Of a DNA stretch of 11,342 nucleotides, positions 1 through 5,963 are shown one piece after another. The stretch lies in assembly GCA_002333205.1 (NCBI GenBank), contig DDAD01000046.1, forward strand, positions 83,653-94,994, given 5' to 3'. The notes beneath the pieces are model-generated. The model had not been told where the DNA came from, did not search any database, and saw only the letters and a list, made by a program, of their open reading frames with translations. Source of the stretch: Pedobacter sp. UBA2067 (GTDB lineage: Bacteria > Bacteroidota > Bacteroidia > Sphingobacteriales > Sphingobacteriaceae). The position numbers and the translations under genes are program-made. Positions within the stretch are counted from its first letter, which is position 1. Each line of letters opens with the position of its first letter.

Positions 1-179
1 GAGCTTCGAGTGTCGATCTTGCCGCGCGCTTGTTTAATGAAGCGAAGGTAGCTGTGGTTCCCGGTTCCAAACAGTGGTTCGGTGAGGGTGCTGAAGGATA
101 CATCCGGATGAGCTTTGCTACATCAGAGGAAGTGATCACAGAAGCAATTAGCCGGATTAAGCAAACCTTAAACGGTTGA
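1..179 (+). CDS. PLP-dependent class I/II aminotransferase, C-terminal fragment
   Basis: This is the last part of a gene whose 5' end lies outside the window. The reading frame starts at base 3, gives 58 codons and ends with TGA at 177-179. The peptide contains VVPGSKQWFGEGAEGYIRMS followed by FATSEEVITEAISRI. This is the C-terminal small-domain signature of fold-type I class I/II aminotransferases (aspartate or aromatic aminotransferase-like): a V-V-P-G-S turn, then the substrate-carboxylate-binding Arg in an (Y/H)IR(I/L/M)S(F/Y)A motif. Enzymes of this family move an amino group between an amino acid and a 2-oxo acid in the cytoplasm. The PLP-binding lysine domain is outside the window, so substrate cannot be assigned. 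The family is fairly sure; the precise member is unknown. A hairpin follows 17 nt after the stop. Confidence 0.8.
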   Translation, partial: ASSVDLAARLFNEAKVAVVPGSKQWFGEGAEGYIRMSFATSEEVITEAISRIKQTLNG

Positions 180-196
180 TTGAAGTTTTATAATAC

Positions 197-228
197 AGCG
201 CTTCATCAGGAATCGATGCTGAAGCGCT
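197..228 (+). terminator. Candidate hairpin terminator after the aminotransferase gene
   Basis: A perfect 9-bp inverted repeat, AGCGCTTCA (197-205) and TGAAGCGCT (220-228), encloses a 14-nt loop. It lies 17 nt downstream of the aminotransferase stop codon. There is no U-tract after the right arm on either strand, so it is not a classical intrinsic terminator. It could still act as a 3'-end stabilising or weak terminating structure. The rest of 180-302 shows nothing definite: an AT-rich TAATTTTA at 288-295 resembles a -7 box but lies too close to the start of the next gene. Confidence 0.35.
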
Positions 229-302
229 AAGGAATTGACCTTGCAAATGATGCTGCTGCGTTGGGGCATTAGAAATCATCAACTAATTAATTTTATAGCA
301 GA

Positions 303-1493
303 ATGAAAATTGTAATTATCGGTGGCGGCATTGCTGGCTTGACCCTCGCGAGTTTTTTGCAGGATGAGCGATTTCAAGTCGTCGTGAACGAGCGTGCGAT
401 TGGCGCTATTGGTGGTGGGCACGCATTTTTGATGCATAGCGATGGCTTGTCGGTATTGCAGGAAATAGCAGCTGGTAAGAAGCTTCCTGCATCGCTGGAC
501 GCTGCATCGCTGGACGCTTCATCGATGGACTTGCATGTGGATGCTGACAGCGGATTGCAGATGCCGGCAGCGGCCGATTTGCCCGGACAGCTGGTAGGAC
601 GCTTCATCCTGCGACGCCCAGATGGCCAGGAAGTGCAACATCTGCCGCTGGATAATTGGCGATGCATTAAGCGCACCGAGCTGACACAATTTCTCCACTC
701 CAAATTGCCAAAAGGGACCGTGCGGGATAACCGACGGTTTGAACGTTTCATTTATGATGGCGACCGCATCGTTGCAGCAGCTTTTGAGAACGGCGACGTG
801 GAATATGGCGACCTTTTTATCGGCGCTGACGGTGGTTTTTCCAGGGTCCGCCAGGCATTATGGGGACCTACCACATTCATCCCCGGCAGGGTTAAAGAAG
901 TGGTTGGTGTGGCTTCCAATTCTGAACTCGCAGAAAAATACCGCGGTACCTTCACCAAATTTCAACAGGCCGACCGTGGCCTCGCCTTTGGGATGATTCC
1001 TTCTTCTGGCGACGAACTGGTGTGGTTCATGCAGTATGATCCGGAAATATCCGATGTGGAGTCAAAGAATTCTACGTCAGAACTGGAGGCTTTCTGTCAT
1101 GCAATGATGGTTGATTTCCCCCCAATGGTGAAGGAGATTTTGAATAGTAATGATTTCATAACCAGCTACATCTGGAAGACCCGGGACTTCGAAGTTTTGT
1201 CTGCCTTTTCTCATAATAACGTGGCGCTGATTGGTGATGCTGCCCATCTTGCGCTGCCTTTTACGAGTGCAGGAACGACCAATGCGATGGTGGACGCAAG
1301 AATGCTTGCCACGAATCTGAAGCAAATGGATTATCCGCAGGCCTTTCAATCCTACTATGAACAGCGTTCTACAGAGGTTGCAGCACATTTGAAGCTCGGA
1401 CGGGCCTTACGTGATGTGTTTCTAACGCCTTCCGCGTTGCCCGATGAGCAAGTTCAAATTCCCTTAATCGCTGATAAACTGAGAAGTAGATAA
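303..1493 (+). CDS. FAD-dependent group A monooxygenase (PHBH fold)
   Basis: A 396-residue protein, the usual length for single-component flavin monooxygenases, which use FAD, NAD(P)H and O2 to hydroxylate a small organic, often aromatic, substrate. Three family landmarks are present. The N-terminal Rossmann motif is GGGIAG at residues 7-12, with an acidic E30 at the end of the second strand for the FAD ribose. The DG motif is GDLFIGADGGFSRVR around residues 169-183. The GD motif is ALIGDAAHLALP around residues 308-319, which contacts the FAD ribityl/pyrophosphate. An R-x-x-L-x-x-x-L helix, typical after the first FAD segment, is also visible (RTELTQFL). The ATG at 303 places the Rossmann strand directly at the N-terminus, as expected. 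No Shine-Dalgarno is apparent. Residues 63-76 are a short internal repeat (ASLDA, ASLDA, SSMD). Substrate is unknown; TetX-like or aromatic hydroxylase roles are possible but not shown. The gene stands alone between two candidate terminators. Confidence 0.88.
   Translation: MKIVIIGGGIAGLTLASFLQDERFQVVVNERAIGAIGGGHAFLMHSDGLSVLQEIAAGKKLPASLDAASLDASSMDLHVDADSGLQMPAAADLPGQLVGRFILRRPDGQEVQHLPLDNWRCIKRTELTQFLHSKLPKGTVRDNRRFERFIYDGDRIVAAAFENGDVEYGDLFIGADGGFSRVRQALWGPTTFIPGRVKEVVGVASNSELAEKYRGTFTKFQQADRGLAFGMIPSSGDELVWFMQYDPEISDVESKNSTSELEAFCHAMMVDFPPMVKEILNSNDFITSYIWKTRDFEVLSAFSHNNVALIGDAAHLALPFTSAGTTNAMVDARMLATNLKQMDYPQAFQSYYEQRSTEVAAHLKLGRALRDVFLTPSALPDEQVQIPLIADKLRSR
489..530 (+). repeat. 15-bp in-frame tandem repeat, about 2.8 copies
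   Basis: The unit GCATCGCTGGACGCT occurs at 489-503 and again exactly at 504-518. It is followed by a degenerate partial copy at 519-530 (TCATCGATGGAC, two mismatches in 12). It encodes ASLDA-ASLDA-SSMD, residues 63-76 of the monooxygenase. Because the unit is a multiple of three, copy-number change would keep the frame. Confidence 0.85.
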
Positions 1494-1498
1494 AGCAG

Positions 1499-1536
1499 AT
1501 TGGGTATTTTCGTACAATAGTCTGCACCCGATTTTT
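1499..1536 (+). terminator. Candidate intrinsic terminator after the monooxygenase gene
   Basis: ATTGGGT (1499-1505) can pair with ACCCGAT (1526-1532), a 7-bp stem with one G-U pair, followed directly by a run of five T (1532-1536). It begins 5 nt after the monooxygenase stop codon. The 20-nt loop is large for a terminator, which lowers confidence. An alternative GCAGA/TCTGC pairing overlaps it. Confidence 0.4.
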
Positions 1537-1538
1537 CT

Positions 1539-1546
1539 TATTTTTG
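1539..1546 (+). promoter_or_regulatory. Bacteroidota -7 promoter element for the hybrid kinase gene
   Basis: TATTTTTG matches the Bacteroidota housekeeping -7 consensus TAnnTTTG exactly. It sits about 110 nt upstream of the kinase start, in the 162-bp intergenic stretch 1494-1655. I see no clear -33 TTTG at the usual distance. A TATAAT at 1550-1555 is probably coincidental, as this phylum's primary sigma factor does not use that consensus. Confidence 0.4.
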
Positions 1547-1643
1547 CGTTATAATATTGTTACTGACCAAGGATCACTTTCTTCAGGAATTCAGTTTTCG
1601 ATGAAAGGAGCCGGTCAGCGAACATCATACTGCTGCTAACTAC

Positions 1644-1650
1644 AAAAGGA
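1644..1650 (+). promoter_or_regulatory. Shine-Dalgarno that fixes the TTG start of the hybrid kinase
   Basis: AAAAGGA lies 5 nt upstream of the TTG at 1656. The other start codons in the window have little or no Shine-Dalgarno, so this one is notable. There is no in-frame ATG between the upstream stop (TGA at 1602-1604) and the TTG. The next internal Met (residue 30) would remove the first transmembrane helix. Confidence 0.55.
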
Positions 1651-1655
1651 ATATC

Positions 1656-4106
1656 TTGAGGCCAAAAATTATAATCGCGCTGGTATTGGCATGCTGTGCT
1701 TTACTACTTGCCTGGGGCGTGAGCAAGGTGGCATTCACGGAAATGCTCAATACCGTCGCAAACATTACCGCACCCAATGAACGTTTAAGGATTGTACATA
1801 AACTAGCTGGAAATATTTCGGCAATGGACCAGCTACAGAAAAAGCAGGCCATCAACGATCCTGGAAATTACGAACAGTTTTACGCACAATCTAAACAGCT
1901 CCGCTCCGTGCTGGATACATTACGTGCGCTATACGGTGGTGATTCTGTACAGCAGGTACGTATTGCATCCATCAATGCACTGCTTACGGAGCGTGATGAG
2001 CAATTTGTGACTTACCTGAAGGTGCGGGAGCAACTGGTGAACGATGGCGTGATTAAACGACAGGTGAAGCGCGTGAATGCGCTTGTAGCGAAAAATGCTC
2101 AAAAACAAGACAGTACCGTAGTCACCTCTGAACAGAAAACGCTGACAACCACGGTTGTACCGCCGGAGGAAGAGGATAGTCGTGGCTTTCTAGGGAAAAT
2201 TTTCAAACGTAGAAAGCCTGAAGAAGCAAAATCTTTCAAGATTGTAAATGAAGAGAACGTAAAACGTGATACCCTTTCCATCATCAATGATGTGAAAATT
2301 GCGAAAGATGTAAACCGCTCCCTGCTCGCGATACAAAGTGCACAAAAACTCAAAAGTCAGGCTTTCATTGAGAAAGAAGCAGAGCTGGCGAATGCAAATA
2401 CCAAACTTATTGGGGAGATGCTCAACATATTGCGGAAGGTTGAGGATGAAGCGGTTAACCAGATCGAACAAAGTAGTGTGCGTGCAAGAGCAGTCGTGAA
2501 TACGGGTATTTCGCGCATCAGCACCATCATGTTGGTATTCTTCGGAATCACCATCGTCTTGCTATACCTCATCCTGACTGACATCACTAAGAGTATCCGC
2601 TACCGGAAAGCACTGGAGGCCGCCCGCGATCTCGCTGAATTCCATGGTAGAGCCAAACAGCGGTTCCTCTCGAACATGAGCCACGAAATCCGTACGCCTT
2701 TACAGTCCATCATCGGCTATGCCGAGCTTATTAAACAGCAGATCTATCCGCAACGCAAGGACATTGACGCGATCTATTATTCCTCGGAACACCTGCTGCA
2801 GATCGTTAACGAGGTGCTGGACTACAACAGGATCGTATCTGGTAAGTTTACCTTTTCTGAAGACACTTTCTCCCTTAAAGCCCTGCTGAAGGAGGTTATC
2901 ATGATCCTGAAGCCGCAGGCGGAAAAGAAAAACTTACAGCTAAATACAGACTTTCAGCTGGGTGATGTCGAGTACATCTCGGGAGATGCTTTCCGTTTAA
3001 GGCAGATCCTGCTGAACCTCGTCGGAAATGCCATTAAATTTACGACAGAAGGAGAAGTGCTGCTGACGGTTTACTATAAGCGAAAAGGCGACGATCTGCA
3101 TTTTACGTTTGTGGTGAAAGACACGGGTGTAGGCTTTACGGATGAGGAAGCGGTACATATTTTTGGCGAGTTTGAACAGTCGGAGACAACCGCTACTATG
3201 GCCAAGGAAGGATCTGGCCTGGGACTTACAATTGTAAAGGCCCTGGTTGATGGTCAGGGTGGCCGGATTTATGCTAAAAGTAAGAAAGGCGAGGGCAGTA
3301 GTTTTATGGTATACTTGAGGTTTAAGTATGCTGCTGCGCCGCCCGTTACACAATCATTAACGCCAAAGCTAGAAAACGGGATGGAAGTATGGGTAATAGA
3401 TGATGATAAGTTGATACTGGAACTTTGCAGTCTCCTCTTACAGCGTCACAATATAAAATACAGGTGTTTCGACTCACCTAAAGAAATGCTCGAGACACCG
3501 GTGACTGATCAGGTGAAATACATTTTGATGGACCTGAGGATGCCGGAAATGTCGGGCAGCGAACTTTTCAAATTAATGAAGCCAAGATTGAATCCAGATG
3601 TTCAGGTTTACTCGGTAACCGCTCAGGTATTACCGGAGGAACGGGCCAAACTGATGGAGATGGGTTTTGATGGCGTGGTGATGAAGCCTTTCCGTGAGCA
3701 GGAACTGCTGGGTTTACTCCGCAATGGAGAAGTTCAAGGCACGGAGACCGCTTCAAGGACGGATATCACCTTTGACCCTTCGTACCTGGAGAAGATGACC
3801 TTTGGTGATGAAGAGCAGCTGTTTAAAATCCTGAAGCGTTTTAGCGAGGATTGTGTGCAGGATATTGAAGACCTGACGAAAAGCATGGAAAGTAACAACG
3901 TAAGCCAGTTTTCACTGCTGGTGCATCGCCTTGCCGGCAGGATTGCGCAGATTGGTTCAAGTGAGCTTGCTGCGGACTTCAGGAAGCTGGAAATTGAAGT
4001 AATGGGCTGTACAGAAATCAACCCAAAACTTAAAGCAGAAGCAGACCGTTTAATACCAGGCTTATATCACCTGGTAGATCTGGTAAACGACTATTCAATT
4101 TCATAA
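1656..4106 (+). CDS. Membrane hybrid histidine kinase with receiver and HPt domains
   Basis: An 816-residue sensor kinase starting at TTG. Residues 5-22 form a first transmembrane helix. Residues 30-285 form a largely helical sensor region with a charged, low-complexity segment (about 145-200) containing KIFKRRK. Residues 287-308 form a second transmembrane helix. The HisKA H-box FLSNMSHEIRTPLQSI carries phospho-acceptor H343. The HATPase domain has the N-box (NLVGNA, N458), G1 (DTGVG, 489-493), F-box (FGEFEQ) and G2 (GSGLGL, 519-524). A receiver domain (about 576-690) has acidic residues D582-D584, acceptor D626 in LMDLRMP, T655 and K677. A C-terminal HPt domain (about 705-800) has H757 in LVHRLAG, where the usual Lys at +3 is Ala. 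It should autophosphorylate and relay phosphate through D626 to H757. The natural recipient is the convergent sigma-54 regulator, whose 3' end overlaps this gene by 16 bp. The stimulus is unknown, since no named sensor domain is recognisable. Confidence 0.93.
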   Translation: MRPKIIIALVLACCALLLAWGVSKVAFTEMLNTVANITAPNERLRIVHKLAGNISAMDQLQKKQAINDPGNYEQFYAQSKQLRSVLDTLRALYGGDSVQQVRIASINALLTERDEQFVTYLKVREQLVNDGVIKRQVKRVNALVAKNAQKQDSTVVTSEQKTLTTTVVPPEEEDSRGFLGKIFKRRKPEEAKSFKIVNEENVKRDTLSIINDVKIAKDVNRSLLAIQSAQKLKSQAFIEKEAELANANTKLIGEMLNILRKVEDEAVNQIEQSSVRARAVVNTGISRISTIMLVFFGITIVLLYLILTDITKSIRYRKALEAARDLAEFHGRAKQRFLSNMSHEIRTPLQSIIGYAELIKQQIYPQRKDIDAIYYSSEHLLQIVNEVLDYNRIVSGKFTFSEDTFSLKALLKEVIMILKPQAEKKNLQLNTDFQLGDVEYISGDAFRLRQILLNLVGNAIKFTTEGEVLLTVYYKRKGDDLHFTFVVKDTGVGFTDEEAVHIFGEFEQSETTATMAKEGSGLGLTIVKALVDGQGGRIYAKSKKGEGSSFMVYLRFKYAAAPPVTQSLTPKLENGMEVWVIDDDKLILELCSLLLQRHNIKYRCFDSPKEMLETPVTDQVKYILMDLRMPEMSGSELFKLMKPRLNPDVQVYSVTAQVLPEERAKLMEMGFDGVVMKPFREQELLGLLRNGEVQGTETASRTDITFDPSYLEKMTFGDEEQLFKILKRFSEDCVQDIEDLTKSMESNNVSQFSLLVHRLAGRIAQIGSSELAADFRKLEIEVMGCTEINPKLKAEADRLIPGLYHLVDLVNDYSIS

Positions 4107-5422
4107 CGCTCCATTTTACTGTAAAGCGTTTTACGATCGATATTTAGCAGCTTAGCCGCTTGTGATTTGTTGTACTTAACTTTCACGAGTGTCTCAATGA
4201 TCAGCGCCTTTTCATTCGCCTCGTTGATGGCTTTCAGGTCAGATCCACCAGGTTTTGGTGTGGTATGCCGAATTGCAAGGATCATCTCATCTGGTAATGC
4301 AGAGACTTCAGCAGTATCTGTTGGGCTTAGCAGAACCATGCGTTTCACCACATTCTTCAGTTCACGTAGATTTCCCGGCCAATCGTACTGATTCAGCAAT
4401 GCTTTTGCCTCTTCAGAAATGTACTGTACATTCCGGCCGAGTTCCTTATTGGAAAGCTTCACGAAATGCTCTATGAACAATTCCAGATCTTTTCCGCGTT
4501 CGCGCAACGGCGGAAGCTGGATCTTAAACTCATTTATACGGTGGTAAAGGTCTTCACGAAAGCTACCATTGGCAACTGAATTCGCAAGATCATCGTTTGT
4601 AGCGGCAATGATGCGGACGTTTACAGAAATAGATTTTGTACTGCCCAGCGGTTGGATGACGCGTTCTTGCAGGGCACGAAGCAGCTTGATTTGCACTTCG
4701 TAGCTGAGGTTACCGACTTCGTCGAGGAATAAGGTTCCGCCATTGGCAGCTTCAAATTGCCCTTGCTTATCGCTGATAGCACCTGTGAAGGCACCTTTAA
4801 CATGGCCGAAGAGTTCACTTGCAGCAAGATCTTTGGATAGCGCACCGCAGTCAATAGCGATGAACGGCTTTGAAGAGCGTTTACTTTGTTTATGTAGAGC
4901 TCTTGCAGCATATTCTTTTCCGGTACCACTTTCACCCTGGATAATCACCGAAATATCGGTTGGTGCAACCAGGCTGATGTGTTCGTAAAGTTTGTCGGCA
5001 GAGGGGCTGTGCCCTTTGATGGTTTCGTCGTCCGACGCAGTTTTGGCAATGTCTTCTTCCTTCCCTTTCTCCAAGGCATTCTTCACGATCATCAGTAATT
5101 CATCCGGATTTACCGGCTTGGTGATGTAGTCGGAGGCACCTTGTTGAATGGACTTCACAGCAGTTCTAACGTCATTGAAGCTCGTCATGATCACCAAAGG
5201 CAGATTCAGCCCCTGAGCATTCACATAGGAGAGAATATCAAGACCGGTACCATCAGGAAGGCGGTAATCTACAAGTAGAAGATCGTATTCTTTCTGATCA
5301 AGTGCGCGGTAAGCATTCTTGATGTTGTGAACGACGGTTGGCTCGTGCTGGTGCTTTTTAAAAAAGCCCTCTAGTAATTGAGAAAAGGTAAGGTCATCTT
5401 CAACAATTAGTATTTTTGCCAT
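4091..5422 (-). CDS. NtrC-family sigma-54-dependent response regulator
   Basis: A 443-residue cytoplasmic transcription activator with the standard three-domain order. The N-terminal receiver (1-118) has acidic residues in VEDD (about 8-10), acceptor D52 in LLVDYRLPDG, T80 in VIMTSF and K102 in ITKPV. The central AAA+ domain (about 135-365) has Walker A GESGTGKE (163-170), the sigma-54-contacting GAFTGA loop (210-215), Walker B GGTLFLDE (228-235), and the arginine-finger and sensor regions through REDLYHRI and WPGNLRE (348-354). The C-terminal Fis-type helix-turn-helix (about 418-440) reads NKSQAAKLLNIDRKTLYSKM. When phosphorylated it should oligomerise and use ATP to open sigma-54 promoter complexes. 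The ATG at 5420-5422 gives the canonical MAKILIVEDD receiver start. It is convergent with the hybrid kinase, which is its likely phosphodonor via the HPt domain. A -7-like box lies about 20 bp upstream. The targets are not identifiable here. Confidence 0.95.
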   Translation of the reverse strand: MAKILIVEDDLTFSQLLEGFFKKHQHEPTVVHNIKNAYRALDQKEYDLLLVDYRLPDGTGLDILSYVNAQGLNLPLVIMTSFNDVRTAVKSIQQGASDYITKPVNPDELLMIVKNALEKGKEEDIAKTASDDETIKGHSPSADKLYEHISLVAPTDISVIIQGESGTGKEYAARALHKQSKRSSKPFIAIDCGALSKDLAASELFGHVKGAFTGAISDKQGQFEAANGGTLFLDEVGNLSYEVQIKLLRALQERVIQPLGSTKSISVNVRIIAATNDDLANSVANGSFREDLYHRINEFKIQLPPLRERGKDLELFIEHFVKLSNKELGRNVQYISEEAKALLNQYDWPGNLRELKNVVKRMVLLSPTDTAEVSALPDEMILAIRHTTPKPGGSDLKAINEANEKALIIETLVKVKYNKSQAAKLLNIDRKTLYSKMERYEIE

Positions 5423-5440
5423 ATTTGTGTGTTAAGATAA

Positions 5441-5448
5441 CAAAAATA
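5441..5448 (-). promoter_or_regulatory. Bacteroidota -7 promoter element for the response regulator gene
   Basis: Read on the minus strand, 5448 to 5441 is TATTTTTG, an exact match to TAnnTTTG. It lies 18 nt upstream of the regulator's ATG, implying a very short leader. The -33 position falls inside the hairpin terminator of the upstream gene, and no TTTG is seen there. Confidence 0.45.
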
Positions 5449-5449
5449 C

Positions 5450-5474
5450 AAAAGCCGGAGGACTTCCGGCTTTT
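5450..5474 (-). terminator. Strong intrinsic terminator of the PepSY-like gene
   Basis: AAAAGCCGGA (5450-5459) pairs perfectly with TCCGGCTTTT (5465-5474) around a 5-nt loop, a 10-bp stem with a GC core and T-runs on both sides. On the minus strand it lies 28 nt after the stop codon of the small secreted protein gene. It should end that transcript before the regulator gene. The symmetry would let it work on the plus strand too. Confidence 0.8.
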
Positions 5475-5502
5475 ATGATTTAGATTTTATATAAATAAGG
5501 GT

Positions 5503-5811
5503 TTATTCTACTACTACACCATCTTTTCCAATTTTCAAAGATGCTGTTTGTCCTTCTTTAGCTAATTCTACAAGATACCATTCAGATTTGTTCGCTGCGG
5601 TAACCAGGTAAGCTGCACTTGGCGTGAAGTCTTTGTACTTGTCTGACTGTAGGGTTGTTTTTACTGCATCAGGTAATTCTTCAAGCTTTACCGGAACTTT
5701 AGTAGTACTATCTTGTTGGATTGCAATTACTGGTGATTTAACTTCACTTGCTTTTACAGTAGTCAGGCCTGCGAATGCTAGGAATGCTGCTGATAAAATC
5801 ATCTTTTTCAT
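5503..5811 (-). CDS. Small secreted PepSY-like protein
   Basis: A 102-residue protein starting at the ATG at 5809-5811. The frame can be extended to a GTG at 5862, but only this ATG puts a signal peptide at the N-terminus. That peptide is MKK, then a hydrophobic core (MILSAAFLAFAGLTT), with a likely signal peptidase I site after V-K-A, residue 21. No cysteine follows, so it is not a lipoprotein. The mature part of about 81 residues is short and polar. It has a segment like ELPDAVKTTLQSDKYKD followed by alternating beta strands (AAYLV, SEWYLVELA, TASLKIGKDGVVVE). This resembles the PepSY-like/DUF2874-type small periplasmic proteins common in Bacteroidota, whose function is mostly unknown. The domain call is by eye. 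It is monocistronic by its terminator. No TAnnTTTG box is visible upstream, and a sigma-54 -24-like TGGCAC occurs about 55 bp before the ATG. Confidence 0.72.
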   Translation of the reverse strand: MKKMILSAAFLAFAGLTTVKASEVKSPVIAIQQDSTTKVPVKLEELPDAVKTTLQSDKYKDFTPSAAYLVTAANKSEWYLVELAKEGQTASLKIGKDGVVVE

Positions 5812-5928
5812 GTTATTTAGTTTTAAGTTTAAATGATTGTGGTTACTATTACTAGTATACACAACTGTGCCAATGGCAACTTAAACCCTAAATATGTCTG
5901 TAATAGAGGTTTAGCAATTTTTCTTGTG

Positions 5929-5953
5929 AAAAAATGTGTGGAGCTATGCCACA
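5929..5953 (-). terminator. Candidate intrinsic terminator of dxs
   Basis: On the minus strand, a 5-bp stem TGTGG/CCACA with a 7-nt loop (plus-strand arms 5937-5941 and 5949-5953) is followed by CA and a run of six T (plus-strand A-run 5929-5934). It begins about 10 nt after the dxs stop codon. The position and U-tract fit a terminator; the stem is short. Confidence 0.45.
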
Positions 5954-5963
5954 TATTGCTGTA

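Noticed and set aside
374..751. Open frame of 125 codons on the minus strand inside the monooxygenase gene
   Set aside because: It is the antisense shadow of a strongly supported coding region and its product has no recognisable domain.
1550..1555. TATAAT as a promoter -10 box
   Set aside because: The Bacteroidota primary sigma factor uses TAnnTTTG, and an exact match to that lies at 1539-1546.
1601..1639. 12-codon upstream open frame (MKGAGQRTSYCC) before the hybrid kinase
   Set aside because: It has no ribosome binding site, no regulatory codon pattern and no leader-peptide-like hairpins. Such a short frame is expected by chance.
4621..4988. Open frames of 81-104 codons overlapping the response regulator's AAA+ domain on either strand
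   Set aside because: They lie entirely within a complete, motif-rich gene and their products look like out-of-frame translation.
5812..5862. Longer start (GTG at 5862) for the small secreted protein
   Set aside because: The extra 17 residues are polar, Asn/His-rich, and would bury the signal peptide. The ATG at 5811 gives a textbook signal peptide.
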